DNA from: Streptococcus sp. WB01_FAA12
Lineage (GTDB): Bacteria > Bacillota > Bacilli > Lactobacillales > Streptococcaceae
Length of the DNA stretch: 64,000 nt
Assembly (NCBI RefSeq): GCF_012843315.1
Contig: NZ_JABAEX010000003.1
Coordinates: forward strand, 62,001-126,000
Direction: 5' to 3'
The notes under the pieces are model-generated. The model was not told the DNA's origin, ran no database searches, and saw only the letters and a list, made by a program, of their open reading frames with translations. This document shows positions 44,167-51,246 of the stretch, in pieces. The translations under genes were made by a program, and so were the position numbers. Numbering within the stretch: position 1 is the first letter of the stretch; every line of letters starts with the position of its first letter.

Positions 44167-45669
44167 ATGAAAAAGATTGATTTATTAAAATGCTTATCCA
44201 TCATCACAAAAGATGGGTTAAGAACACAAAAATTTAAGAATAGCCATCTACAACTTATCTCTTCAGCTGAAGAAGGAAGACGAGGGTCTGTATTTGCGTA
44301 TCGTTCAAAAGCAAATATGGTGAAGGCACGTGGTGTTGTTTTAACCTCTGTCGAATCATTGCTGGAGAACCAGGATCAGTTTACACACTGGACGCCTAAC
44401 GTATATTGCTATGGAAGCTATAGTGATGCTGGTCGACGGATTACACGTGGCCACTCTGAAGATAATCTTAGACAGATTAACACATTCTATATTGACTTCG
44501 ATATTACCTCTGCAGCTGAAGAAATGACGACAGGAGATATTTTAACTGCTTCCCTGGAGTTAGGTTTTATGCCGACTTTGATTCTAAAATCTGATAAAGG
44601 ATTTCAAGCCTATTTTGTCCTCTCAGAATCAGCTTATGTTACAGCTCATTCCCAATTTCGATTGGTAAAGGTGGCTAAAGCTATCTCTCAAAATTTGAGA
44701 AATTACTTTGCTCAAACTTTACCAGTAGATATGACCTGTAACCATTTTGGAATTGCTCGGATTCCTCGAACTGATAATGTTGAATTTTTTGAAGCTGACT
44801 ATACCTATTCCTTCCAGGAGTGGTTAGATTGGTCGATGAAGCAATCAGACCTTCCCTTCCCAAGTAAAAAACCCAATTTGACGGTTATTTCAGGCTCTGA
44901 AGGGGTAAAACAGATTGATGAACCCTGGTATCAATTGCTGATGAGAGAGGGGAATATCAAAGGTGGAAAAGCCTTGATGGGAAGAAACAACGTTCTTTTC
45001 ACGCTTGCTTTAGCCAATTTCTCTTCAGGAATCGATCAGGAAGAGTGTGAGGAGGTTCTTTCTAGTTTCAATGCAAATCTAGACGAACCACTTTCTTCAG
45101 CTGAATATCATAAGATTATCACTAGCGCCTACTCAGGAAAATATGAAGCTGCTAGTCGTGACTATGTAATGACTTTATGTAAAGCATGGGTCAATCAGGA
45201 ACTCAAGGCTTCAGATCTCTTTGTGAAGCAACGTTGGTACAAGTTTAAGAAGAAACGTGCTGACAGAAAGAATAGTCATCTTCATGAATGGAAAACAGAC
45301 GTTATGGCCTATTTAGAAGGCTTCTATCAATCTGAGGGTCCATTTATCCAGACGACAAAAAAAGAGATACGAGAGAAGTTGAACATTCCTGAGCGTTCAT
45401 TAGACAAAGTATTGAAGGTTCTCAAAACAGAACAAAAGATCTTCTTCACAGTCAAACATGGCCGTAGAGGAGGCATCAGATTAGCCTCTATCAAAGCAAT
45501 CTTGCTTTCCCTTATTCAGGTAAAGAAAGAACGTCAGGAGGCTTATATGGCCAATATTGCTGCTTTCTTTGAAGAAAGCTTAGAGTTCACTCAGAGAGTG
45601 ATAGAAAGGGTTAAAGATGGCTTTAAACAAACACAACAACTATCTCTATTTGAACTTGATATTGGATAA
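44167..45669 (+). CDS. repE: RepE-type theta replication initiator (Inc18/pAMbeta1 family, primase-like)
   Basis: 500 residues, the length of pAMbeta1 RepE, which it resembles throughout as I remember that protein: FAYRSKANM, ARGVVLTS, FTHWTPNVY, INTFYIDFDI, CNHFGIARIPRTDNVEFF, MGRNNVLFTLALA and the KKEIREKLNIPERSLDKVLKVLK winged helix. The FYIDFDI acidic pair (Asp110, Asp112) fits the primase-like (AEP) fold. It ends in QLSLF (491-495), a beta-clamp-binding motif also found, as QLDLF, in Inc18 RepE. It should start unidirectional theta replication at an origin just downstream. Its presence on an integrated element is notable. Confidence 0.85.
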   Translation: MKKIDLLKCLSIITKDGLRTQKFKNSHLQLISSAEEGRRGSVFAYRSKANMVKARGVVLTSVESLLENQDQFTHWTPNVYCYGSYSDAGRRITRGHSEDNLRQINTFYIDFDITSAAEEMTTGDILTASLELGFMPTLILKSDKGFQAYFVLSESAYVTAHSQFRLVKVAKAISQNLRNYFAQTLPVDMTCNHFGIARIPRTDNVEFFEADYTYSFQEWLDWSMKQSDLPFPSKKPNLTVISGSEGVKQIDEPWYQLLMREGNIKGGKALMGRNNVLFTLALANFSSGIDQEECEEVLSSFNANLDEPLSSAEYHKIITSAYSGKYEAASRDYVMTLCKAWVNQELKASDLFVKQRWYKFKKKRADRKNSHLHEWKTDVMAYLEGFYQSEGPFIQTTKKEIREKLNIPERSLDKVLKVLKTEQKIFFTVKHGRRGGIRLASIKAILLSLIQVKKERQEAYMANIAAFFEESLEFTQRVIERVKDGFKQTQQLSLFELDIG

Positions 45670-45757
45670 TTTTAAAAACCCGCAAACTGCCTTTACATTA
45701 TATCTATGATTATTACCAAGATATAAATGTACATAAAATAACCTATGGAGGAATGAT
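45670..45757 (+). other. Candidate RepE origin (oriV)
   Basis: In Inc18 plasmids the origin lies immediately after repE. Here the stop is followed by an AT-rich stretch with TTTAAAAACCCGCAAACTG and CTTTACATTATA. I recall similar wording in Inc18 origins but cannot compare directly. Confidence 0.45.
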
Positions 45758-45919
45758 ATGATTTTGATTTTAGTTGGATTGTTTAGTCTTATATTTGTAG
45801 GAGGATTTTTCTTAGTTCTCTCACTTATAGGGATTCGTCAACAAGTTCGTTTTGAAAACGGATATGATGCTGAGTTAGAGACAGATCAGCTGGCAATGAT
45901 TAACCAAAATAGAAAGTGA
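45758..45919 (+). CDS. 53-residue single-helix membrane protein
   Basis: Starts at an ATG behind TGGAGGA. Residues 2-27 are strongly hydrophobic (ILILVGLFSLIFVGGFFLVL), followed by a polar tail with RQQVRF and acidic residues. The stop overlaps a GTG that could begin the next frame. Its size and the ribosome binding site support a real gene. Function unknown. Confidence 0.6.
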   Translation: MILILVGLFSLIFVGGFFLVLSLIGIRQQVRFENGYDAELETDQLAMINQNRK

Positions 45920-45927
45920 GAAGAAGA

Positions 45928-46131
45928 ATGAAGTACGTAATTTTCAGTTTTGAATTAGGTGACTATATTTGTAATGGGGAGAATAAAGTTTTAGTTTTTG
46001 ATACCCTGGGACTAGCTTTTCAGTATCTTCAAAAACATTACCGTAAACCACTTCCTGAACAAAGAAAAAAGAGATTGATTCACTATCCTGATGTGTATCA
46101 AGCTCCGTTTAGACTTCTAAAAGTTTGTTAG
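45928..46131 (+). CDS. Hypothetical small protein
   Basis: 67 residues from the ATG at 45928 (GTG 45916 is an alternative, coupled to the previous stop). Beta-rich start (KYVIFSFELGDYIC) and a basic helical end (PLPEQRKKRLIHYP). Unknown family. Confidence 0.5.
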   Translation: MKYVIFSFELGDYICNGENKVLVFDTLGLAFQYLQKHYRKPLPEQRKKRLIHYPDVYQAPFRLLKVC

Positions 46132-46146
46132 GAAGGGGAAAGGTCG

Positions 46147-46569
46147 ATGTCAGAGTTATTCAAAATTATTCGAGGCTATTACCTAACAGGGGTTGGCCAG
46201 GAACCATTGGCTTATTATTTTAAACTTTCATCGGATAACTTAAAATTTGAGTCTGTTTCTGCAGGTGATGTCGCTTTAACTTTTTATCAAAACGAGGAGA
46301 GTATTTCTAGCATTCCAGCGATTATTAGAGTAGATAGTGTTATCTCGAATGATAAAATGATTTCAGATTACCTGCAGGAGGAGTTGAGAGATCATTATCC
46401 AATGTTACCAATTGTCCGTGTATTGGATTCCGAGGAATTTGATCCTTTGCTGTTTCAAGAAGTGATGACAACGTTCACTAACTTGAAATCAGAAATAAAA
46501 GAATTGGCCAAGATTGATTATGTTCAAGGTTCCATATTTGATTTTATGGATGAGGAGGAAATAGGATGA
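46147..46569 (+). CDS. Hypothetical element protein (140 residues)
   Basis: Ribosome binding site GGAAGGGGAAAGG. Mixed alpha/beta protein with an acidic end. Near the C-terminus it has VQGSIFDFMDEE, which loosely resembles a clamp-binding motif (QxxIF) seen in better form in two other element proteins. Its stop overlaps the start of the thioredoxin-like gene by four bases (ATGA). Unknown family. Confidence 0.55.
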   Translation: MSELFKIIRGYYLTGVGQEPLAYYFKLSSDNLKFESVSAGDVALTFYQNEESISSIPAIIRVDSVISNDKMISDYLQEELRDHYPMLPIVRVLDSEEFDPLLFQEVMTTFTNLKSEIKELAKIDYVQGSIFDFMDEEEIG

Positions 46570-47012
46570 GAGAGATTTTTAGACACGTTAAGTTAGCTCT
46601 AGGGGCTATTCTTGTCATTTTAGTTGTGAGTCTCGCAGTTCTAGGAGGGTATAGGGTGTATAAAGATCATTTTATCTTAGATTACGATCCTCACCTTACT
46701 CAGAAGGAATACCAGAATACTGTACTTGATCAAAATGTAAACCTAGTATTTTATAAAAAAGATTGTCCTTACTGTCAGGTTGGAAAAAGTGTAGTTGTAG
46801 ATGCAGCCAATAAAGGTTCCTATCCAACATTTTACATTGATACTCAGACAGAAGAAGGTCAAAAGTTGGTAGAAAAATACCAGGTTGAAAAAGCTGCAAC
46901 TATCATCAAGATTCGTAAGGGAAAAATAAAGAAATATCTATATGCTTCAAGAGATTCAGAGGAAAAGATTGTAGCAGATGAGAAGAGTATTCAGGAGGCC
47001 ATAAATGACTAA
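46566..47012 (+). CDS. Membrane-anchored thioredoxin-like protein
   Basis: 148 residues. One N-terminal membrane helix (about 11-29) and an outside thioredoxin-like domain with the redox motif CPYC (Cys67-Cys70) in FYKKDCPYCQVGK, followed by a YPTFYIDTQTEEG strand region and a KYQVEKAATIIKI helix-strand typical of the fold. It probably forms or isomerises disulfides in exported proteins of the element. It overlaps the upstream gene by four bases and the downstream gene by eight. Confidence 0.75.
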   Translation: MREIFRHVKLALGAILVILVVSLAVLGGYRVYKDHFILDYDPHLTQKEYQNTVLDQNVNLVFYKKDCPYCQVGKSVVVDAANKGSYPTFYIDTQTEEGQKLVEKYQVEKAATIIKIRKGKIKKYLYASRDSEEKIVADEKSIQEAIND

Positions 47013-47235
47013 AAGGGTAAAGCTAAGTAAATGGGCCGAGACAGCTTTTCAAAATGATTGGGAACTATGGCGTACTAGGACAAATGAAGGAATGGTTGTT
47101 TTAGGAAAATTATCAGATGGAACGTTTACCCTACATCGTTTTAATGATGAGGGAGGAAGACTAACACATATTTCGCAAGATGAGGCTCTTTGGTTGACAT
47201 TGGATTTGGCACCTGAAAAGTTAGGTTGTATTTAA
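47005..47235 (+). CDS. Hypothetical small protein
   Basis: 76 residues, eight-base overlap with the thioredoxin-like gene. Basic N-terminus (TKRVKLSKWAETAF) and a compact WELWRTRTNEGMVVLGKL / TLHRFNDEGG strand pattern. Unknown family. Confidence 0.5.
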   Translation: MTKRVKLSKWAETAFQNDWELWRTRTNEGMVVLGKLSDGTFTLHRFNDEGGRLTHISQDEALWLTLDLAPEKLGCI

Positions 47236-47244
47236 GGAGGTAGT

Positions 47245-47469
47245 ATGTATCAAATTTTAAATGCTATTGCGCATGGCGTGGTTGGAACTTTCTTGATTGC
47301 GATCTGGTTCGTACCGCTCTTCAAGATAACTATATGTGATAACTTTGGAAATGAAATCAAAACGAAAAGGTTGCCATTAGCCTTCTTAATGTTACTAAAA
47401 AGTGTTTGGCCGAAAAGTAAGGTTTCATTTATTTGGAAAGGATATAAGAGGCATGAGAAACGGAGGTAA
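47245..47469 (+). CDS. Small membrane protein
   Basis: 74 residues with AAGGAGGTAG upstream. Hydrophobic helix about 5-28 (LNAIAHGVVGTFLIAIWFVPLF), a second weaker one about 44-54, and a strongly basic end (KGYKRHEKRR). Unknown family. Confidence 0.5.
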   Translation: MYQILNAIAHGVVGTFLIAIWFVPLFKITICDNFGNEIKTKRLPLAFLMLLKSVWPKSKVSFIWKGYKRHEKRR

Positions 47470-47521
47470 GGCACTGGTATAAAAACAAAAATTTACATAG
47501 AGTAGAAAGGATATATCCATT

Positions 47522-48523
47522 ATGATAGATACAATCAAACGCTGGATTGAAAAGATAAAATCTAGCCCAATTTTGAAGCCATTTATTAAGACTAAAGTTT
47601 GGTTTCAAGAGAATATTATTAAGAGAAAACTAGTCATTTTCTCAATGTTGTTTGTGACTTGGTTAAGTCTTTTGATGGGAGCAATTTTCTCACCACAAAG
47701 ACAAACCTATACTTCAGAACAACTCAAAACAAAGCAAGTTTTTGCGAATGGGAGTGGTGAGATGAAACTGGTTAGCCAGGAATATTCACCAGATACTGGA
47801 ATTATCGTTTTACAATTTGAGACGAAAGATGCTACGACTTCGATAGATCGGGGTATCGATGCCAAACGATTGAAATGGAAACTCTATGCGCAGCATAAAG
47901 ACTCAAAAATAGAGATGGATGTTGTGCCAATCATTGATAATAAAGTATCAGTTATTATTAAAGGAGTTCCGAAAAATTTTGGTGCATTTGCGATCGATGT
48001 GACGAATCAGACAGTCTCTTCTAGCTCAATTGATGTGAATATTTCATCACCATCCAGTGATTCTAAAAAGGTTTCTCAGAAGAAATCTGGAGAAGAGGAC
48101 ACTGTACAATTCTTTGTAACACCTCAAAATCCTCAGCTTGAAATCAAAGCTATTGAAGTTGTCTCCAGAGAAGAATTTACTCTTCAGGAAATCGAAAAAG
48201 AGATCAATTTCCAGAATGAACAGTCTCAAAAATTGACAACATCAATTTCTCAATTGAAGGAATCTATTGAAGATGATAATTCACGAAAAGCGAGTCTTCA
48301 AGCAGAAGCAAAATATCTAATAGGTGATGATCTCGAAGCCAATCAAAAGAATATTGCTACGCTGGATACAAACATCGAAACGAAGAATAGAACCATCGAA
48401 ACAGCCTATAAAAACATTGAAAAGTTAAAGGCTAAATTGGAGTCTTTGGACAAGAAAAAACAGGCAGTCAAAGATGGTACATTTGAATTTTCAAACCCTA
48501 TTGAAACTGTAGAAATGAATTAA
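47522..48523 (+). CDS. Membrane-anchored coiled-coil protein
   Basis: 333 residues. A basic cytoplasmic N-terminus is followed by one membrane helix (about 37-56), a beta-rich extracellular domain (about 65-190) with SSS-rich stretches, and a long coiled coil (about 225-322; QEIEKEINFQNEQSQKL onward, heptad-like). The layout resembles surface or channel-associated proteins of conjugation systems. I do not recognise a family. The ribosome binding site is GAAAGGATAT. Confidence 0.6.
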   Translation: MIDTIKRWIEKIKSSPILKPFIKTKVWFQENIIKRKLVIFSMLFVTWLSLLMGAIFSPQRQTYTSEQLKTKQVFANGSGEMKLVSQEYSPDTGIIVLQFETKDATTSIDRGIDAKRLKWKLYAQHKDSKIEMDVVPIIDNKVSVIIKGVPKNFGAFAIDVTNQTVSSSSIDVNISSPSSDSKKVSQKKSGEEDTVQFFVTPQNPQLEIKAIEVVSREEFTLQEIEKEINFQNEQSQKLTTSISQLKESIEDDNSRKASLQAEAKYLIGDDLEANQKNIATLDTNIETKNRTIETAYKNIEKLKAKLESLDKKKQAVKDGTFEFSNPIETVEMN

Positions 48524-48539
48524 AGTGAGGTAAAATAAA

Positions 48540-49367
48540 ATGAAAAATTTAATTAAAATGGTAAAAGAAACTGATAAATTGGGATATAAATTATCTGCAA
48601 TTTGTGGAGTGAATTGGTTTATTAGACAAGCCTTTAAATGGCAATATTTATTTTTTGTAATGGTTACAGGCGCTGTTCTTATAAAAGAAGTTTCCGTAAT
48701 ACTTGAGGCTGATCCAAAGATTTTTGGAACAATGATGTGTTTGATTATTTTATGTGCGCCTTTTACGAAGTTACGTTTAGGGGCTGAAATGCAGATTATA
48801 AAGATGTTTATAAGAAATATTGTACTTGCTATCATTTTTACAGCTGCATTAGAAAAACCAATACAAGAAAACGAATCATCGTTCTGGCTTTTAGCCCTAA
48901 TCTTTAGTATCGGTATTTATTATTTCATGAAGTGGTTTCAAGCAAAACTTTTTCAGCGATATCTATTCAAAAATGTCTTAAACAAGGATTACCTTGGAAT
49001 CCGAAAATTAAAAGATAAGTTACCTCCTAAAATCAATCTTTTTACGGATGCTGATGAAGGTGATGCAAACCAACGAATGATTACGATTAATCAGCGAGCA
49101 GTGAAAAAGGATTATCAAGATGTTGTAGAATTAAGTTTTTTGAATAGAGAAAAACGGACAGGTATTTCCTATTATAGAAAAGCATGGAATGGTTCTGAAG
49201 CTCCTCTTGAAAGAGAATTTGTAGATATTGAAGAATTTTATCATCCAGTCTTCAGTGTCTTCCCTTTTGGGAAAAAACATGATTTTTATTTTGAGATGAT
49301 TCAATTTGATGTAAGTAAAAAGAGTGCATTTTCTATGAAAGCCGAGTTCGTGTTTACCAACAAATAG
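48540..49367 (+). CDS. Four-helix membrane protein of unknown function
   Basis: 275 residues. About four membrane helices (about 35-55, 61-77, 86-105, 113-132) are followed by a cytoplasmic domain of about 140 residues containing DADEGDANQRMITINQRAVKKD and VFPFGKKHDF. It is the last gene before a strong terminator (49375-49411), thus the end of the first right-arm operon. Unknown family. Confidence 0.55.
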   Translation: MKNLIKMVKETDKLGYKLSAICGVNWFIRQAFKWQYLFFVMVTGAVLIKEVSVILEADPKIFGTMMCLIILCAPFTKLRLGAEMQIIKMFIRNIVLAIIFTAALEKPIQENESSFWLLALIFSIGIYYFMKWFQAKLFQRYLFKNVLNKDYLGIRKLKDKLPPKINLFTDADEGDANQRMITINQRAVKKDYQDVVELSFLNREKRTGISYYRKAWNGSEAPLEREFVDIEEFYHPVFSVFPFGKKHDFYFEMIQFDVSKKSAFSMKAEFVFTNK

Positions 49368-49374
49368 TAGTCAA

Positions 49375-49411
49375 AAATCTCCTTAATTTTTGAATTGAGG
49401 GGATTTATTTT
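49375..49411 (+). terminator. Terminator of the first right-arm operon
   Basis: AAATCTCCTTAAT (49375-49387) / ATTGAGGGGATTT (49394-49406), two G-U pairs, then TATTTTT. Confidence 0.85.
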
Positions 49412-49417
49412 TATGAT

Positions 49418-49456
49418 TGTCCCTTTAAAAAATTTTTTTCAGTTATCTCTTATACT
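49418..49456 (+). promoter_or_regulatory. TGTCCCTTTA promoter module, copy A
   Basis: TGTCCCTTTA at 49418-49427, 23 bp, then TATACT at 49451-49456, then 30 bp to the ATG at 49487. No normal -35 box is seen. Confidence 0.8.
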
Positions 49457-49486
49457 AGAATCAATCAAAAAAAGAAAGGCAGAAAA

Positions 49487-49843
49487 ATGAAAGAACAACT
49501 AAAATTAGCACCAAAGGAAAATCAACCAGTTAGAAAGCATCGTACTGTTTTCACAAGTACAAAAGGTTTGATTAGAAAACAGAAGTGGGTTGTGCTGGAT
49601 ATTGATGAATATGGAATAACCTATCATAGTAATCCAGGATATAAAGGAGAAATGTTTTCTTCAATGTACCTCGTTCTACAGGAAATTAAAATTGATGAAC
49701 GTTCTTTCACACTAACCATCAAGAAAAATGTTCATGAAATTTATGTGATTGATTTGAAGAAATTAGATGGCGATTTGTGGAGCAACTTCCAAATTATAAA
49801 AGAAAAAATTACCAGCTTTGCAGGAAATAAATTAAGGAAATAA
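49487..49843 (+). CDS. Hypothetical element protein (118 residues)
   Basis: First gene behind promoter module A. Basic N-terminus (KEQLKLAPKENQPVRKHRTVFTS), then alternating strands (KWVVLDIDEYGITYHS, EIYVIDLKKLDGDLW) and a final helix. It could be a small PH-like or OB-like binding domain. No motif assigned. Confidence 0.55.
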   Translation: MKEQLKLAPKENQPVRKHRTVFTSTKGLIRKQKWVVLDIDEYGITYHSNPGYKGEMFSSMYLVLQEIKIDERSFTLTIKKNVHEIYVIDLKKLDGDLWSNFQIIKEKITSFAGNKLRK

Positions 49844-49876
49844 GAAATACGAAATTAGAAAAAAGGAGAAGTAATC

Positions 49877-50164
49877 ATGGCCAAAAATGATTTAAAAAAA
49901 ATTGATAATCAACTAGAAGAGGCAAAGAAAAGAGTTGCCCTTTTGGAACAGGAACGTAAAGAAGCAGAAGAGAATCTTCAAAAACAAATTGGTAAAATTT
50001 ATGTTCAAATTCAATTGAAGAAAAATAAAAATCAGTCGTATGAATCAATTTTTGAAGAGTTAAAAATGGAATTAAACCTTATCAAAGAAGATGAAAAAGA
50101 ACAACGTTTAGCAGCGAAGAAAAATCGTGAAGAAGGAAACTTTCCAGCTGAAAATCAGTCTTAA
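49877..50164 (+). CDS. Small coiled-coil protein
   Basis: 95 residues. Residues 3-40 form a charged coiled coil (IDNQLEEAKKRVALLEQERKEAEENL), then a short QLKKNKNQSYESIFEELK segment resembling MobC-type accessory proteins, and an acidic end. AAAAAGGAGAAG lies upstream. It is placed just before the oriT-like region, so a relaxosome accessory role is possible. Confidence 0.55.
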   Translation: MAKNDLKKIDNQLEEAKKRVALLEQERKEAEENLQKQIGKIYVQIQLKKNKNQSYESIFEELKMELNLIKEDEKEQRLAAKKNREEGNFPAENQS

Positions 50165-50318
50165 TTTTTGAGTTATGAAGTTTCAAATTAAGTCAAAAAT
50201 GGTGTAAGTAAAAGTATGTAAATAAGAAATACAGTGTAAGTATAACACCTATAAAGTGTGTAAAGGTAAGTATAGCATGTGTGTGTAAGTAGGTGAAACC
50301 GAGAAAATTACCGGTACC

Positions 50319-50366
50319 GGAAACGTTGATACTATCAACATATCACGGCACGTGATATCAGTTTCC
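50319..50366. repeat. Nested palindromes in the oriT candidate
   Basis: GGAAAC (50319-50324) / GTTTCC (50361-50366) enclose GTTGATA-C-TATCAAC (50325-50339) and ATATCACG-GCA-CGTGATAT (50340-50358). All arms are exact. Confidence 0.85.
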
Positions 50367-50530
50367 CTTATGCTCTTTTCTACCACAACACACCTAAAAA
50401 GGACCTTAGTCCCTCTGTGTGTGTTAGTGTGTTGAAAAACCGCAAAAATAGAACCGTATCGGTTCGTGATGTTGCGAGGTTGAAGTTTTCTTTTTTGCTT
50501 CTTTTTGCTTTTGCTTCGACAAAAGAAAAA

Positions 50531-50542
50531 AGAAGGGCGCTA
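50531..50542. repeat. 12-bp AGAAGGGCGCTA, copy at the oriT candidate
   Basis: Identical to 37426-37437 beside the Rep nick-site hairpin. On the minus strand it reads TAGCGCCCTTCT, and GCGCCCTT recalls Gram-positive oriT nick cores. Confidence 0.6.
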
Positions 50543-50568
50543 TTTTTTAGAAAGGAAAATTTAAAATA

Positions 50569-50904
50569 ATGGCAAATATAAAACAAAATCGAATTGAGAT
50601 TAGAGGCCTTACTGATGATGAAATTAATTATCTAAAATCTCTTGCGAAAAAAAATAAAGCCAACTCATTTAACGATTTTTTACTTTCAATCTGTCGTGAA
50701 AAAATTGAGTACGGCAAATTTAATCGTGCTCAAGATTTGTATGTTGCTCATTTGGAAAATATGAAATTAGCTTCTGACCATGTTCTGGAACAAATGAAAA
50801 AACAGACAAGGATACTCTCTGAATTTGAAGAAAAAATGGATTGTTATGGCGATCATATTTCACGCTGGTTAGAGTATGAAGGAGAGGTGGAAAGTGATGA
50901 CTAA
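50569..50904 (+). CDS. Relaxosome accessory-type DNA-binding protein (MobC/RHH-like)
   Basis: 111 residues, GAAAGGAAAA upstream. The start IKQNRIEIRGLTDDEINYLKSLAKKNKANSFNDFLLSI looks like a ribbon-helix-helix followed by helices; the rest is a coiled coil. The element's next gene has the same plan, so these two could be paralogous partners that bind oriT and guide the relaxase. Position directly after the oriT candidate supports this. Inference from layout and fold. Confidence 0.65.
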   Translation: MANIKQNRIEIRGLTDDEINYLKSLAKKNKANSFNDFLLSICREKIEYGKFNRAQDLYVAHLENMKLASDHVLEQMKKQTRILSEFEEKMDCYGDHISRWLEYEGEVESDD

Positions 50905-51244
50905 AAATTTTTTAATTCGAAATGTTCCCGACGATATGTTTGAACAACTTCAGGCTATTTCAAAAAAATATAACTATCCAAGTTTCAATGAGTTTATGTT
51001 ATCGCAAGTTCAAAATATCGTAATGAATGACGGATTGAATTTGTACAATAACCAATTTGCGGAAACATTATCTGATATCAAAGAACAACAAAGTCAGATT
51101 TTAGAATTGATGTTGAAGAATGACATTTCTCTTTCTGCTTTAAATGTTAAACAAGATATTGTAAATGAACTAACCACAAATTGGTTACATTTTATGGATG
51201 ATGTATCTGCACTTGAAGCTGAACGACGGTCAGGTGGTGTTTGA
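50897..51244 (+). CDS. Second accessory-type DNA-binding protein (RHH-like)
   Basis: 115 residues from the ATG at 50897, overlapping the previous gene by eight bases (GGAGAGGTGG upstream). TKNFLIRNVPDDMFEQLQAISKKYNYPSFNEFMLSQ is a ribbon-helix-helix pattern, followed by an extended helix (LSDIKEQQSQILELMLK). It is similar in plan to the gene before it. Probably a heterodimeric or alternative oriT-binding factor. Confidence 0.65.
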   Translation: MTKNFLIRNVPDDMFEQLQAISKKYNYPSFNEFMLSQVQNIVMNDGLNLYNNQFAETLSDIKEQQSQILELMLKNDISLSALNVKQDIVNELTTNWLHFMDDVSALEAERRSGGV

Positions 51245-51246
51245 AA

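Larger units (their letters stand above)
50165..50568. other. Palindrome-rich non-coding region, oriT candidate
   Basis: 404 bp without a gene. Left part: three exact GTGTAAGTA copies (50202, 50234, 50283) and two GTAAGTATA copies (50236, 50266), iteron-like. Middle: nested palindromes 50319-50366. Right: GAACCG-TAT-CGGTTC (50451-50465), a CTTTTG-type hairpin near 50508-50525, and AGAAGGGCGCTA (50531-50542). The relaxosome-type genes begin directly after it, which is where oriT normally lies. Confidence 0.65.

Noticed and set aside
45688..45727. Possible fourth TGTCCCTTTA module after repE (TGCCTTTA followed by TATAAA)
   Set aside because: The box is two bases shorter and the distance to the hexamer differs from the exact 23 bp of the other three copies.
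50200..50300. CRISPR array
   Set aside because: GTGTAAGTA repeats are only 9 bp, irregularly spaced, and there are no cas genes; it looks like iterons near an oriT.
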